DNA from: Diphasiastrum complanatum
Lineage: Eukaryota > Streptophyta > Lycopodiopsida > Lycopodiales > Lycopodiaceae
Assembly (NCBI GenBank): GCA_029204225.1
Contig: CM055100.1
Coordinates: 48,272,348-48,336,347 of the forward strand
Reading direction: 5' to 3'
DNA: 64,000 nt
The notes beneath the pieces are model-generated. The model worked only from the letters and a program-made list of their open reading frames with translations, made no database searches and was not told the origin of the DNA. A program made the position numbers and the translations under genes. Positions 23,105-35,500 of the stretch are shown piece by piece. Numbering within the stretch: the stretch's first letter is position 1; each line of letters starts with the position of its first letter.

Positions 23105-23240
23105 GGTCTGTGGCAATGGAATGCAGTCGCTATGGTGAATGCGATTTCTATGGGTAAATGCGGTTTTTACGGGTGTGATGCGATTTCTATGGGTGAGTGT
23201 GGTTTCTACGGGTGAATGTGTTTGCGACTGTGGATGAATG
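23105..23240. repeat. Minisatellite, GCG(A/G)TTT(C/T)TA(C/T)GGGTG type
   Basis: Five or six units of about 20-27 bp, each with (T/C)GGGT(G/A)A(A/T)TG(C/T)G(G/A)TT(T/C), run through this stretch. No coding content. Confidence 0.75.
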
Positions 23241-23439
23241 CAGTCTGTTTGTGTTCCAAGGCGGATGCTAGTAGGTGTCGACAGATGCATCATATGTAAA
23301 TGGAGATAGAGGGAGTCAGATGCAAATGAAGATAAAGGGCGTTGTATGAAAACAAAATGCAGTGTCTCTTGGGGGATAAGGTGGTTCGGTCGAAATGGCA
23401 ATCAGAGGTGTCACTTGAAACTTCTGTGATCTGGCCTGG

Positions 23440-23815
23440 ATTTGGTCTATTGCGTTGGTGAGGAACCCCGTTAGTTGAGATTGGACACAGGGCCATCGGT
23501 TGAGATTTGTCACGGGGGTGTCGGTTGAGATTTGACATAGGGCCGTCGGTTGAGATTTGACGCAGGGCCGTCGATTGAGATCTGAGTGAGGCCGTCGGTT
23601 GAGATTTGACAGACACAGGGCCGTCAGTTGAGATCTGAGTGAGGTCGTCGGTTGAGATCTGATAGATCACTCCAGTTGAGATGGGAGGCAGTGCGTCGGT
23701 TGAGATCTGAATGAGGTTGTCGGTTGAGATTTGATAGATCACTCCGTATGAGATGGGAGGCAATGCGTCGGTTGAGATCTGAATGAGCACTCTGGTTGAG
23801 AATGGAGGCGTGAGG
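23440..23815. repeat. Minisatellite, CGGTTGAGAT(C/T)TGA type
   Basis: About twelve occurrences of GTTGAGAT(T/C)TG or a close variant, spaced 20-40 bp, with variable inserts such as CAGGGCCGT and ATGAGGTTGTCGG. The minus-strand frame with repeating QISTD is a translation artefact of the array. Confidence 0.85.
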
Positions 23816-24080
23816 GGACGAGAGGAACGTGAGCTTGTGTTGAAGGAAATCTAGGTTTGTTAGTGCATTTTGCTAACAAGGAGGTAGCCAACAGATTTGT
23901 GAGTATATCAGTGCATGTATTTGGGCAATGATGGAGCCATATATGTGGCTCTGTCCAGTTTGTTGAAACCCGGATTTGTCAAGAAATTGGGAGTCTGTTT
24001 GCATGGATATGAACGTGGACAATGTTGCAGTTCTTTTGAATGTAGAATGCATTGGTATTCAAGTGGCAACGGTGTCAAAT

Positions 24081-24461
24081 GTTTACAGATCCCTTGCTTC
24101 AGAGGATCTGTTGGTTGTTACTCTTTTGCTTACTTTTTCTTCTGCCTGTCAGCAGAGGCAGTGGGCTCTTGCTTAAGTTATTCGTTCTTGTTCAAAGCCT
24201 AAAATCAGGCAGAAGGGAATAGATCAACGTTGTAGTAATTTTGTCCTACCTGTCAAAGGACAACTCACGATAGTTCTCTCTTGAAAACACTAACATTCAA
24301 ACAGAGATACAAGCCATGAACATTCATTTATAGATCAGCATGCAGCCCAAATGAATATTCAATAGATTCTACAGCTACCTACTTTGAAAACGAATTGAAT
24401 CAGATCCTACACTTTACTAAAACTGAGCTACACTTGCATTAATCCACAAAACTGAAACAAG
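24081..24461 (+). repeat. Left arm of a large inverted repeat
   Basis: The arm pairs with 24662-25051. Near-identical blocks include GTTTACAGATCCC, CAGAGGATCTGTTGGTTG and GTTACTCTTTTGCTTACTT at the outer end, and ATTCAATAGATTCTACAGCT and GATCCTACACTTTACTAAAA at the inner end. The short plus-strand frames through it (23915-24202 and 23976-24176) are not identifiable. Confidence 0.9.
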
Positions 24462-24499
24462 AATTAATCTACATCATTTTAGAAGTCCAAGAGTCAAGA

Positions 24500-24640
24500 A
24501 ACCAACCTCTTCTTCTTGATTCGATGGCTCATGTGGAGACCAGCAATTTTGCTTTTCAACATGCTCTTCACACTATTCGAGGTTTACTTCCACCGATTGT
24601 TCAGCCTTTTGTGTTTCCCTTTGAATCTTTGGTGACAAAT
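24500..24640 (+). pseudogene. Non-LTR retroelement fragment in the loop of the inverted repeat
   Basis: CTCTTCTTCTTGATT(C/T) then CAATTTTGCTTTTCAAC, CGAGGTTTACTTCCAC and CCCTTTGAATCTTTGGTG match 39567-39710, the post-RT part of the non-LTR element at 38.5-40.2 kb. It encodes about 45 residues of that region. The fragment occupies the centre of the palindrome and is on the same strand as its relative. Confidence 0.8.
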
Positions 24641-24661
24641 TAGCGGATTAGTTTTTTTTTT

Positions 24662-25051
24662 CTTGTTTGTGGATTAATGCAAGTGTGGATTAATGCAAGT
24701 GTAGCTCAATTTTAGTAAAGTGTAGGATCTGATTCAATTCGTTTTCAGAGTAGGTAGCTGTAGAATCTATTGAATATTCATTTGGGCTGCATGCTAATCT
24801 GTAAATGAATGTTCATGGCTTGCATCTATGTGTGAATGTGAGTGTTTTCAAGAAAGAACGACCCTGAGTTGTCCTTTGACAGGCATGACAAAATTACTAC
24901 AACGTTGATCTATTCCCTTCTGCCTGATTTTGGGCTTTGAACAAGAATGAATAACTTAAGCAAGAATCCACTGCCTCTGCTGACAGGTAGAAGAAGAAGT
25001 AAGCAAAAGAGTAACAACCAACAGATCCTCTGGAGCAGGGGATCTGTAAAC
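24662..25051 (-). repeat. Right arm of the large inverted repeat
   Basis: Inverted complement of 24081-24461. It carries an extra 16-bp direct duplication (TGTGGATTAATGCAAG) next to the loop and a few substitutions. The arm ends where Ty3/gypsy integrase sequence begins. Confidence 0.9.
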
Positions 25052-25059
25052 AAAAGCTT

Positions 25060-26240
25060 TATTGGCCAAAACTCAAGCCGTATGTCGAGTCTTATGTGGT
25101 AAAGTGTAAACCATATCAAGTAGCTATAGTTGAATGCTTTAAGGCTAGAGATTTATTGCATGCCTTAGATATCATTGACAAGAGATGTGAAAGCATATTT
25201 ATGGACTTTTGTGGTTGGCTTACAAAGACCCAACGACAAAATGATTATATTTGGGCGGTTGTGGATAAGTTAACTAAGTTAGCTGCTTATAATCTGGATA
25301 ACTCAACTGTAAAGACTTCAAACTTAGTCCAAATCTTTGTTGAAAGATTATTCATGCTGCATGGACCACCAAATAATATTGTTAGTGATAGAGATCCTAA
25401 CTTCATAGGTCACTTATGGTTTGCAATTTTCCACAAACTTGAAGCCTCTTTTATTTTCAATTTTACTCATTATTCTTAATCAAAGGGATAGACTAAAAGA
25501 ACTATTTAGACTATGGAGGATATGTTCAGGATGTATGTGTCTCACAAGTAATATCATTTGAGATATTACATTTCTTTAATGGAGTTTGTCTATAATAGGA
25601 AATTTTTTTTTGCTATAAGTTATAGTCAATTTATGCTTATGTATGATTTTCAACCAAGATCTCCGATCAATGTTGATATGAAATGTGTTAGGGGTAAAAA
25701 GGTTGTTGATTTTCTATAAGAAATGCTAAGTTAGATCATGAGAGTATTCGTAGTGCTCGAGATCAGGCTAACCATTGTGCCAATATTAAGAGATCTACCA
25801 AATATCTTAAGGTTGATGATTGGGTATATCTTAGAATTTCAAAAGATTCTATGACTATGTGTACAATGAATCATTACAAATTGTCTATCAGATATTGTGG
25901 ACCATGTCAAATTATAAAGAAAGTTCTTTAGCTTACAAATTTGATCTTCAGGACAAATGCACTACTCACCCAATATTTCATGTATTTAAGTTAAAATTAA
26001 GTTTACATAAAGGTGATACACTTGGATCTGATAAAAATTTAATCCAACTAGAAAATCTAGCACTTGGTGTACTTTTGAAACCTGAGAAAGTACTCAGAAC
26101 CAGAGATAAACAATCAAAAAATCATTCTATCTCTAAGTGCTCGACTAGATGGAAAGGTTAGACTGAGAATGATGATTCTTGGGAAAGAATTGAAAGCATA
26201 AAAAAGAACTTCCCTAATTTTTGTTTTTGAGGACAAAAGT
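25060..26240 (+). pseudogene. Ty3/gypsy integrase relic
   Basis: Plus-strand frames read KCKPYQ near 25105 and IFMDFCGWL near 25195 (catalytic Asp). FVERLFMLHGPPNNIVSDRD near 25345 carries the second Asp. Then comes a region where the conserved catalytic Glu is replaced (a KGxTKRT block near 25486, Lys for Glu). Later frames keep the C-terminal part (KYLKVDDWVYLRIS and an RYCGPCQI block) and end near FVFEDKSSP. Integrase would join element cDNA to the chromosome. There are several stops and frame changes. This family usually has RT and RNase H upstream; here only an inverted repeat is found, so the 5' part is gone. Confidence 0.9.
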
Positions 26241-26260
26241 AGTCCAAGGGAAAAAAAAAA

Positions 26261-26650
26261 TGTTAATTCCACATCCAATGTTAAGGATTTGGATTAATTT
26301 TTGACATGGATATTTGACAATCTAGTATTCGAGTTCACTAATTATGCCTGAAAATGTCAACAACCTTGAAAGGGTCCACACACTATATGACGTGTGAAGC
26401 AGTGCATGGTGTTTGCCATCTATATGCATGGTGAGGAGTACCTCTTGTAAGCTATAATCCCAAAAAGAATTCAGCCTCTTACACTTCCATATTTAAATGC
26501 TTGTTACCAAATTCTTTTCCTCACGTGCATTCATTCACTGTGGCTTGGGAGTGAAGCTATTGTGGATTGATCTTTAACTTTTGGTTGGTTGAGTGGATTG
26601 GCTCCATAGTTTATCCTTTTGGTGCTTTGTAGTAGGATCTACATAAGGTG
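26261..26650 (+). mobile_element. Probable 3' LTR of the Ty3/gypsy relic
   Basis: The end of integrase is followed by AAGGGAAAAAAAAAA (polypurine tract, 26245-26260) and TGTTAATTCC. Within it, GCATTCATTCACTGTGGC and GGGAGTGAAG resemble the LTR at 40216-40536. The right edge is uncertain. Confidence 0.5.
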
Positions 26651-27341
26651 ATTGACACACTTTTTGGCCCTTTCATGTGGTTGAGTTAGAGACTCAAATG
26701 TAGACCATGTGTAATTGGTTGTGCTAGTAGACCTAAATGCTAATGAATAACATAATCGGTACACACTTGTCCACACATGTAGGTCATCAATGTGTGACTA
26801 TATGTTAGTCTTGGCCAACTTCCTTTTTGATGTAAAGCTCAAAGTGAGACCGATCTACCCGGTGCACGAGTCACATGAAAAGGCATTTTTAGGGCCTATT
26901 GAACCTGCGCAACAACTGAATGTGATGGGACAATGCACATGTGAAGAGACTCTTGGGGCCTGTGGCTCAACCTACTCTATTACATGTGAAACCCCTAAGG
27001 GCGTAATTCGATGCCATTCGTTCATCATTCTCTCCAACACCTAAAAATTTGTTCATGTACGTTCCATTCACATGTAGATTTACCCACTTTATGATTTACA
27101 CATGGGAGTGCTCGAGAAAATCGGCAAAGTATAAATATGAAACCAACAATTTTTTTCAAAAATCGATATCATAAAATACTTGAAATTTTTTTATACAAGC
27201 ATATAAACCTTTTTATGAATAAAAGTCTTAAAAATACTACAAAGTTCGATAAAATGCATGTTTTTTTTTTTTAAGAATAACTCAAAATAGATTTCCCAGC
27301 TTTGGCACTCGCACACGGAAATGCTAAAGAGTGTGCGGCAC
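26651..27341. other. Intergenic, upstream of UMP1
   Basis: No coding motif. A T-run lies near 27202-27212. The last 60 bases hold a plausible core promoter, listed separately. Confidence 0.5.
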
Positions 27342-27349
27342 TATAAAAG
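27342..27349 (+). promoter_or_regulatory. TATA box of UMP1
   Basis: TATAAAAG stands 136 bp before the initiator ATG at 27478. The interval would contain the transcription start and a 5' UTR with a long GA repeat. Confidence 0.6.
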
Positions 27350-27398
27350 GGCTAGCCTAGAAAGAAAGAGAGAGATCAAACTGTTCGAAGGAAGAAGA

Positions 27399-27401
<3 letters not shown>

Positions 27402-27441
<40 letters not shown>
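27402..27441. repeat. (GA)n microsatellite in the UMP1 5' UTR
   Basis: Twenty consecutive GA units between the TATA box and the start codon. GA tracts in plant 5' UTRs are known binding sites for BPC-type GAGA factors; whether this one works that way is not visible here. Confidence 0.9.
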
Positions 27442-27443
<2 letters not shown>

Positions 27444-27477
27444 TTATACGGATACAACGAGACTTGCTGCGTGCATC

Positions 27478-28078
27478 ATGGTAATAAGCTGCTACGTTTT
27501 CTTTGCCATCATGATCTTACTGATTTGAGAATTCAGCTTTTAGTCGATCCATTCAAGCTCGTGTATATCACCTGGCATAGGTGCTGACAGTGGTTTGTTT
27601 ATCAGGAAGAGATACATGTGTTGCCACACGACGTTGTAGGAAGACACGATACCCTCAGACATGGTCTGCCTGCTTTGAAGAGCGACTCGCAGCCCTTGCA
27701 TCCCGTTCAAGTTATCCAGCGATCGGTAAGCTAGCGTCCAGATCTTATAAGGAACCCTAATGAAGCTGACGTCGAAGATAAATTTCAATCTATTGAGGTT
27801 CTACAGCTGCTTTTAATTTGTGCATCCATAGGTTGCTTTCCAATTTATTTAGTGGCATTTGGTAGAAGATTATGTCAATCAAAGCTGCGGGTTGTGTTAT
27901 AAGTTTGTTTCTGAGAGCAATTGTCGATGAGCAGTTCCGTGTATCTATATGCCTGAAAAGTTCTGTGTTTAAATGGGCCTTTTAAAGCATTTTCTATGTC
28001 AAGTCATCTTGAGGTTGTTTAGGTATTTCAAATTGCTTCATGCGATTTCTCTTTAGTAGTAGCCTTCAGTATGATGTG

Positions 28079-28115
<37 letters not shown>

Positions 28116-31100
28116 GATTGTGACATGCACCTATTCTTGGGCATTGATGTATGGGGGAATGGTTGCCCTTTAATATGGTGGTAAGGGCCATTTGAGAAGT
28201 TGTGGTGCACCGGTTAGGGTGAGATGTAGATCAACAAATTACCAGAACCAAGGATTCTAGAAAGATTTTTCGCTTATGTAAAGGATGAGCTTTTTCTATG
28301 GGGATTTTATTTCTAGCCTTTTATTATGGCAAAAACAAGTGCTTTTTAGTGTTTAGGCAATGTAAATCAACAATCAATCTTGAATCCTAACTCAAGAGTC
28401 AAAACTCTGTAGTCCCACCTAATACCTATGTTCATGATCCATACTACATTACATACATTGATGCTTTGAAATGAGAAAAGATCAGCAAAACGGTTGTATC
28501 CTTTAGGGTTTTGAATGGATTTTATTTCTAGCCTTGTATTATGGCAAAGACAAGTGCATTTTTTAGTGTTTGGGCAATGTAGATTACAATTAATCAATGA
28601 TCGGAACGATCAATCTTGAATACGCCCAAGTCCCACCTAATACTATTGTCACGATCCATACTACATAGTATGTTCGTTGATGTTCTGAAATGGGAAAATC
28701 CGGCAAACCTCGAGAAAGAATCGACAAAATGGTTTTACCGGTTTCTTTTGTGTGATCTTATTTCTAGAGAACCTTCTATCATGACAAAAACACAGTAATC
28801 TTAAAACTAACACTACACTAACTTTAAATTCTCTCCTTCACACAAAAAAAACAACAATACTAAACAACATTGTGGATTTGTTTAAAGCCCCCAAAAAGTC
28901 TTTTTTTTAAACATTAAAAGAAAAAAACCGTAGAAGTGAAAAATTGATCGGGAAGAGCCTGAACCGTTGGAAGTATATCCCCTGAACCAATGGAATTTCA
29001 ATAGGACTCTAGGAAGTATAGTGACAATTGAAGCAATTGGCATAAGAGAAGTAGCAACATCAATAAGACCAGGAAGAAGATCAAAACAACATCGTTGCTG
29101 CACTAAATGAACGAAACCATGCCAAACAATATGAAAGGTGGTAGCAACCAAGCATGTCGTATATCAATAAGTAGCAACGGAAAATATTTACATATGCCCC
29201 AATATATCGACAAGGACAAAAAATGTGTAGCCCAAATTAGCCAGAGAAACTAGGCATGGTGGTGATCGACAATCCAAGTAACAGGTAAAGAACAATAGGT
29301 AGGAAAAACATCATCAATATATTTGCACCAATGAAAGATAGCAGCATTAGAAGGTTGGCATCAAGTAGGAGGATCATAAGAAGCACAACAATTGTGCAAT
29401 ATCATTGGAAATCAAGCTATAGGTAACAACCAAGAATGCCATGAACCAAGATGATGCCAGATGGTTGAACTCGACACTCCTTGTGGGATGCTTGCTGAGA
29501 TGAGAGAGAGAGAGCTTGGGCTTGAGCATAGAGAGCCCCCATTGTATGAGGCAGATGAGCCAGTGTCAGAGGATGAGCATGATGAGGATGAGCCCATTCG
29601 GGTTGTGTTTGCCAGATCAGAGAGGGATGAGGCAGATGATACAGGTGCAGGGCACACGCCACGGGCAAGGGTCACAGGTGCATCACGTGGCAGAGGTGGG
29701 ACACATGGCACAAGTTATACCGGCAGACAGGCAGGGCACACAGGGGGGGCCAGTGGCATACCTACCTATGTCGACATGATGGAGGAGGCTCTTGATAGAG
29801 GGCAGAGTGGTTTAGATGCCGGTCCCGCAGATGTTTGGATGCGTGCAGCACAGAGTCATGGCCGTTACTACGACAACACACCAGAGGAGGCACTTGATGA
29901 CTTTCATTGCACAGATTGGGAGGCCATGCAGGGTCTACAAGGTGCACATGATGAGGCACGGGATGAGGCTTGGGTTGATTCAGGGGTCGGTGCACAGGAT
30001 GATTCAAAGGTTGGTGCACAGGATGATTTAGAGGCTGGTGCACATGATGAGTCCCAGAGCCCAGAGCATTTGTATTCGGATGCCCAGCTGGACGATTTGG
30101 TTGCCACATTGGATTCAGAGGCCCAGGAGATGCCGAGTGTCAGGGCGCCCCCATCATCTCTTGCCAACATGCCATACACAGAGTCCCAGCCAGTGCAGCT
30201 GCATGAGGTGCCTACAGTTTCTCCAGCTCCTCAGAGGGTGTATGTGCGTCGCACAGCTCCTCCAGTGCCACCGATGCCATTTAGGCCTGCAGCCCCTCCA
30301 TCGCCGTCCACTTCTGCAGCACCAGGTCTCCATGGCAGGCCACCATCTGTGCCTAGGTTTTCTCTTGCAGCGCCCACATCCACAGTGGCTCCTCCAGTGG
30401 CAGCACCCACGTTACATCCTCCTCCTTTGGCAGCACCGAGGATGTACCAGTACCGGCCACCACAGCGCCCCTTTCAGTACATATCGCCACTGTACTCGCC
30501 TCCTGCACAGCCAGTTCCTCCACCTGCAGCAGCCCCACGGGCACACACTCCACGAGCTCATCCTCCTCGCTCGGGTGCACAGGGAGTTCCCTCTTTTGCT
30601 TCCCTATCCCAGCCGGCCTCAGCTTGGGCCCAGCCTAGCTAGCCAGGTGATTTGCATGGGGGTGACGAGGCATTGACAGCTCCTCTTGTCCGCAAGAGAC
30701 CAGGAAGGCCCAAGGGTGCACCGAACAAGAAAGGCAAGGCACATAAACTGCCAGGGAGGAGAGGACGACCACGCAGGGCTCCAGGTACAGGTAGAGGTGC
30801 AGTATCACAGCCAGTTGGAGCAGGTGTTGTTGGTTTGGCCTGCTTGGGGGCTGATGCGGAGGCTGATTGGGAGGATGAGGATGAGGATGATGAGTCTTCC
30901 CCTTCGGATACACAGCCCATGCCAGTTCCAGACAGGCAGAGATATCGGCTGCGAGAGTCAGCTCGGGGCCCTGAGTTGTCTCCAAAGCATTCGTTTGAGT
31001 CAGAGCCAGAGCATTGATTGTGGCTCTGTTGTTTTAGTTTTAGTAGTTTGTCTCTAGCAGACGGTCTACCATTGTACTCAGATGATTTTTCACATTATAT

Positions 31101-32550
31101 ATAGTGTTTGGCCTACATTATTTGCTGCACATTGTGCGTATGTCGCTTTGTACATGTGATGCTTTATTTTATGTCGAATTCTATGTGCGTGTGTGAATCC
31201 TATTTTCATTTAATTTCGTTTGAAGTGAATGCTAGCTTCACATGTATGCACCTACATCATGAGCACAACAATCACCTCTACACCCCAAACGACATTTCAT
31301 AAACACATGTAATACATCTGCATTTAAAAAAATTATAGACATTGCATCTTACATGACCAGGCTCGCGTTGCACAAAAAACAACGATGTATATATTCAACT
31401 GTTGTATCAAGATAACATCACATATACTGTCATTTTTTTAAGCAGCCATCTAGTTATTTGTTGCACCATAAACTGCCGAAAACTACATAGCAACAGTCCG
31501 CCACATACGGCTGGACCTTATTTATTCTAAACATCCCTCACTGATCCTCCACCGACTCCTCGCCCTCGTCTGGTGCATTGTTTTGTTGCTCTTGCTCTGC
31601 CTCCCGGTTAGCCCGAGCTGCCTCCTGGTTAGCCCGACGTCTGGCCGTCCTTTCCCTGACCATGATGAGCTGCCGTCGTGTGAAATTCATTCCGATCTGC
31701 TCATCCAGATCCAGCTCGACAGCGGGGACATGATCCACAACGGGGGCGGGTGGCTCCGGTTCCGGATTTCTCTGTCGAGTCTGTCGCAGCATCTCTCGGA
31801 TATCTGCCTCTTGCTTCCGATGTCTCTCGTTGTGCCTTCAGATATCTTCCTCAAGCTTCCTCCTGGCTTCGCCCTCGGTCTTCGGTGGTATGCGCTCTGC
31901 CATCTCGATCGATCTTCTCCTCACAGCACCCTGGTCCTTAAACACCCTCTCACAGCACCCTGGCTCTCAAACAGCCTCTCACAGCTTGTCACCGACTCTC
32001 GCTTGCTCTCTCACTGTCTATCACTAGCTCTCTCACAGCCTCTGAAAATGCCAACCACAATGGCATTGTGAGTGCCTATTTATCCCCACAGCCTGATCGG
32101 CCATGTGGATCCCCATCATCCATCCACGTGCCTTTGTACCTGCCCCCATGTGATGCTCCCCCCTGTGTTGGTCTCCCATTGGGCCCATGGTCTGCTCACC
32201 CACAATGCCCATGTGCCTCTGTACTTGCCCCCATGTGATGCTACCCCCCTGTGTTGGTCTCCCATTGGCCCCTCGGTCTGCTCACTCGCAGTGCCCATGT
32301 GCCACTGCAACAGTCCCCTGCATCATGTACTGTACCCTCTTTTTTTACACCCAGAACCCCCTTTTTTTACTTTTTTTTGTCCTTTTTTGGTAGTTAATAT
32401 GCAAAATTTTTTTATTAAAAATATATTAAAAAATAAAAAAAATTTAAAAATGGTACCGCCTTGGTATCGCGGATCCCAGGGCGGTACCGTACCGGTGGTA
32501 CCACTGATATGGTATCGGCGGTACCATACCAGCGGTACCACGAGGTACTA

Positions 32551-32598
<48 letters not shown>

Positions 32599-35500
32599 CG
32601 AGATTTTTGAAGAAATTTTCCGTCTCAAGGTGTGAAGGCATGAGAGTTTCTTTTTTGATATCCAATTAGAGAAGTGTCGCTCACCAGTGCTTATATGATT
32701 TCCCTACTTTGAGCAGTAGAGCGAAGGACACACCACTCGAGCTTTAGATTTTGTGATACTGATGGTCTCTCCTCCTATTTATATGCTATCTCCTTTTTTT
32801 ATTATTGTTTTAGTTTATATGATAACTTTTAAGTACCTTCACCGTTTTAGAAAAAAAAACCACTTGCAAACAACTCATTTGTGAGCATTATTTGCTTAAC
32901 ACAATCTATTTTGCAAAATTTTGACATGATGTAGAAAAGGTGGAACTATCTTTGCTTTTAGTTATGAAGGCAGTGTGAAAGGTACTAGGATTAAGTTCTA
33001 CTTGGTTGTATGTGTCACATGGCTTACATGTATGTCACTATGTGTCATTTGACCATTAGATTATACTGGCTTCAATAGTTTGAGCAAATTTAACAAGAAA
33101 GTACATTCTAGTAGGAAAACAAAGTGGGAAAAGATAACTGCCTCAGAAGGTCAAGGAATACGGTTTTGAGGTGTGCTGGCCCTGTTACTTCAAATCTGGG
33201 AAGTCATGATTTTCATAGTTGCCAAGCTTCAGATGTACTAGAGGCCCCAACTGGTGTGCTGTCACAGTTGTTAGAAATACTCCTAAATCCGAGTGGACAG
33301 AAACACCGGCCTCCCTTCAAAATCTGTGAAAAAAAATCCACGCTGGGTCTGTTGGCTCCAGGAAACAGCTAGAAACCCCTGTTATGGAGCTGGAAAATCG
33401 CAGCTGAGAGAGCTGTGTTGGATTGCAAGCTGGAAATGGTCCCCTTTGCTGTAGAAAGTGGTTTGGAGGTGTTGCACTGGAGGTTAGTGTTGGAGGTCAG
33501 CCAGCAGTGGACAAGTAGTCTTCAGTAGGCAGGTGCGATGGAGGCTCTCTGTGGGCAGCGATGGGCTGCTTATTGGAAATACGTCTTTGTGTAGCTGGAA
33601 AAATCTGCAGGTCTTCCTTCTTCAATTCTATCTTTGAATGACATCCTTCTTGCTCAGAATGGAGGCAGCAGGGCAGCGATGGATCAACTCTTCCCCTTGG
33701 GTCTCAAATGATGATTCTTTGCTCTTATCCCTCAAAAACCCCAAGACAAGAATCCTGTAAAAATTAGAGATTTCTCCACTTTCTCTCTCTAAAAGGGGCA
33801 TTCTCTCTCTAGAACGAGGCTCTAATACCAAATGTTTTAGTCCAATCTCTAAGAGCTCTCCAAACTCTGATGGCTCGGTCTGAGGAATGATCCACCCAAC
33901 CGTAGGTGACCTCCTCTTGAGTCTATCTGCTTACTATTCTAGGCCAAGGACACATGGCTGCCATGCAAGGGGTGATCAGTCCCCATGGTTCCATGAAATC
34001 CACTACCCGCAATCACAGTGCGTGACTCTAAGGCACCACCCTTATGCCCCATCATGGACCTGTGACACGACACACACGGTCGCCGAACATACTACCAATT
34101 AGCTGCTCGTCCAACAGAGGCCTCTCTACTATTGACGACTAGGGTCCATACGGTCATAACTCCGCCTACTGACATCCTGTCAGGCGGTCACATCGGGTCA
34201 CTGCCAGTGATCCACAGAACCCAACGGTTGGTGTCCATTCCAGTTACTGGTCCTTACCAACATGGCCCTCGGCCCCTAGTAACTGGTCGTGCCAAGAATA
34301 CATTAGAGCCCAACTAATGTCTAACGTTGTTAGCTATTTCATTTGAATATACTTGTTGGTGCATTCCAGGTATATTCAATAGCCAATGAGTACACTAAAG
34401 TGACTAGTATAAAAGTATACTTTAATCAATCACTAGCATAGCTATTTACTAGACTGTAATAGCTAGTTAGCTACTTGTTGATGTGCACTTAGTCGACAAG
34501 TTTTGAAAATTCATGATGTTGTCAATATTAGATGTAAAGGTCATATTTCCAACTCTCCCCCTTCATCAAACATCCATGACTAGCAAAAAATATACAAACA
34601 ACCAAAATTCAAACACGCAAAGGATCATCTCCCCTACACCTACACTTGCACGTGCAACGACATGGTCTGTAACAGGGTGAGAAAGACCTTTCCTATATAC
34701 ACGTCATTTTTTAGCCTTGTATAATAAGGGAAACTCTTCAACAATTTCTTTAACCCCATAGAAGACATGCAAACAAAGTTTCTTCTTGTCAATACCCATC
34801 ATTAGAGTTTTAACACTTCAATCTGCCTTCCTTTCAAGACATTGTTGGGTGTGGTGCCGAAGTTCCTAAATAAACTATTACTTCACAGTCTCTAGCCAAA
34901 ATTAATATTTGCTGGTGATTTTGTCAAATGCTTATTGTTTTCAGTGTGTTTCAGGCAACTGTAGAATTACGATTTATTATCTCACCAATAGTGATGCTTC
35001 TGAAACCATTTTTGCATCTTTTATGTTTTTTGTATTTTCTTTATTTTACATAGTGTAAAGTATTCGTAAGATTTGCTGCGGGGGGTTTATTACTGTTTTA
35101 ATCATATCCTATCTAATCCCTATGAATTACACAAAAGTTTTTGGTGCTGAAAGAATGTGTTTCTGTGCAGCAAAGAATCAATGAGGTTGAGACAAGACGG
35201 ACATTGCTGGAAAGAGCTTATGGATCTGCTTTTCCTCTGAAGATAGATATCGAACGACAGATCCTTTCTCGGTACTTTCTTCTTTGTTCAGGTTTATGTT
35301 GAATCTTTCAGATACAAGAAGGTAGGACAGTGAGCAATATAGACGGTTGGGTAGTTTAAGGTTGACATTGGTTACATGAACCTCTTTTAGCTTGGGCTTG
35401 TTCCCTTCTTCTGTGAAAGTGCCTGCTGAAGTTCAATCAACCCGTGAACTTTTGTTGATTAGGGCTGTTGATAAAAATCGTCAGTGCAACACTGACTCTG

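Noticed and set aside
23440-23815. Possible CRISPR-like array (regular short repeats with variable spacers)
   Set aside because: The repeats are diverged, the spacing is irregular, the spacers are related to each other, and the setting is a plant genome. It is a minisatellite.
28882-29460. hAT transposase core upstream of the AT-hook ORF
   Set aside because: I looked for the hAT dimerisation and catalytic motifs on both strands and could not find them; only the start of the AT-hook ORF vaguely resembles a hAT tail.
29461-30676. Several overlapping long ORFs on both strands in the GC-rich block
   Set aside because: Stop codons are rare in this GC-rich DNA, so other frames stay open by chance. 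Only the plus-strand frame with AT-hooks and the same-frame continuation is kept.
32323-32665. Ile/Tyr repeat ORFs near 32.5 kb
   Set aside because: They are produced by the AT microsatellite.
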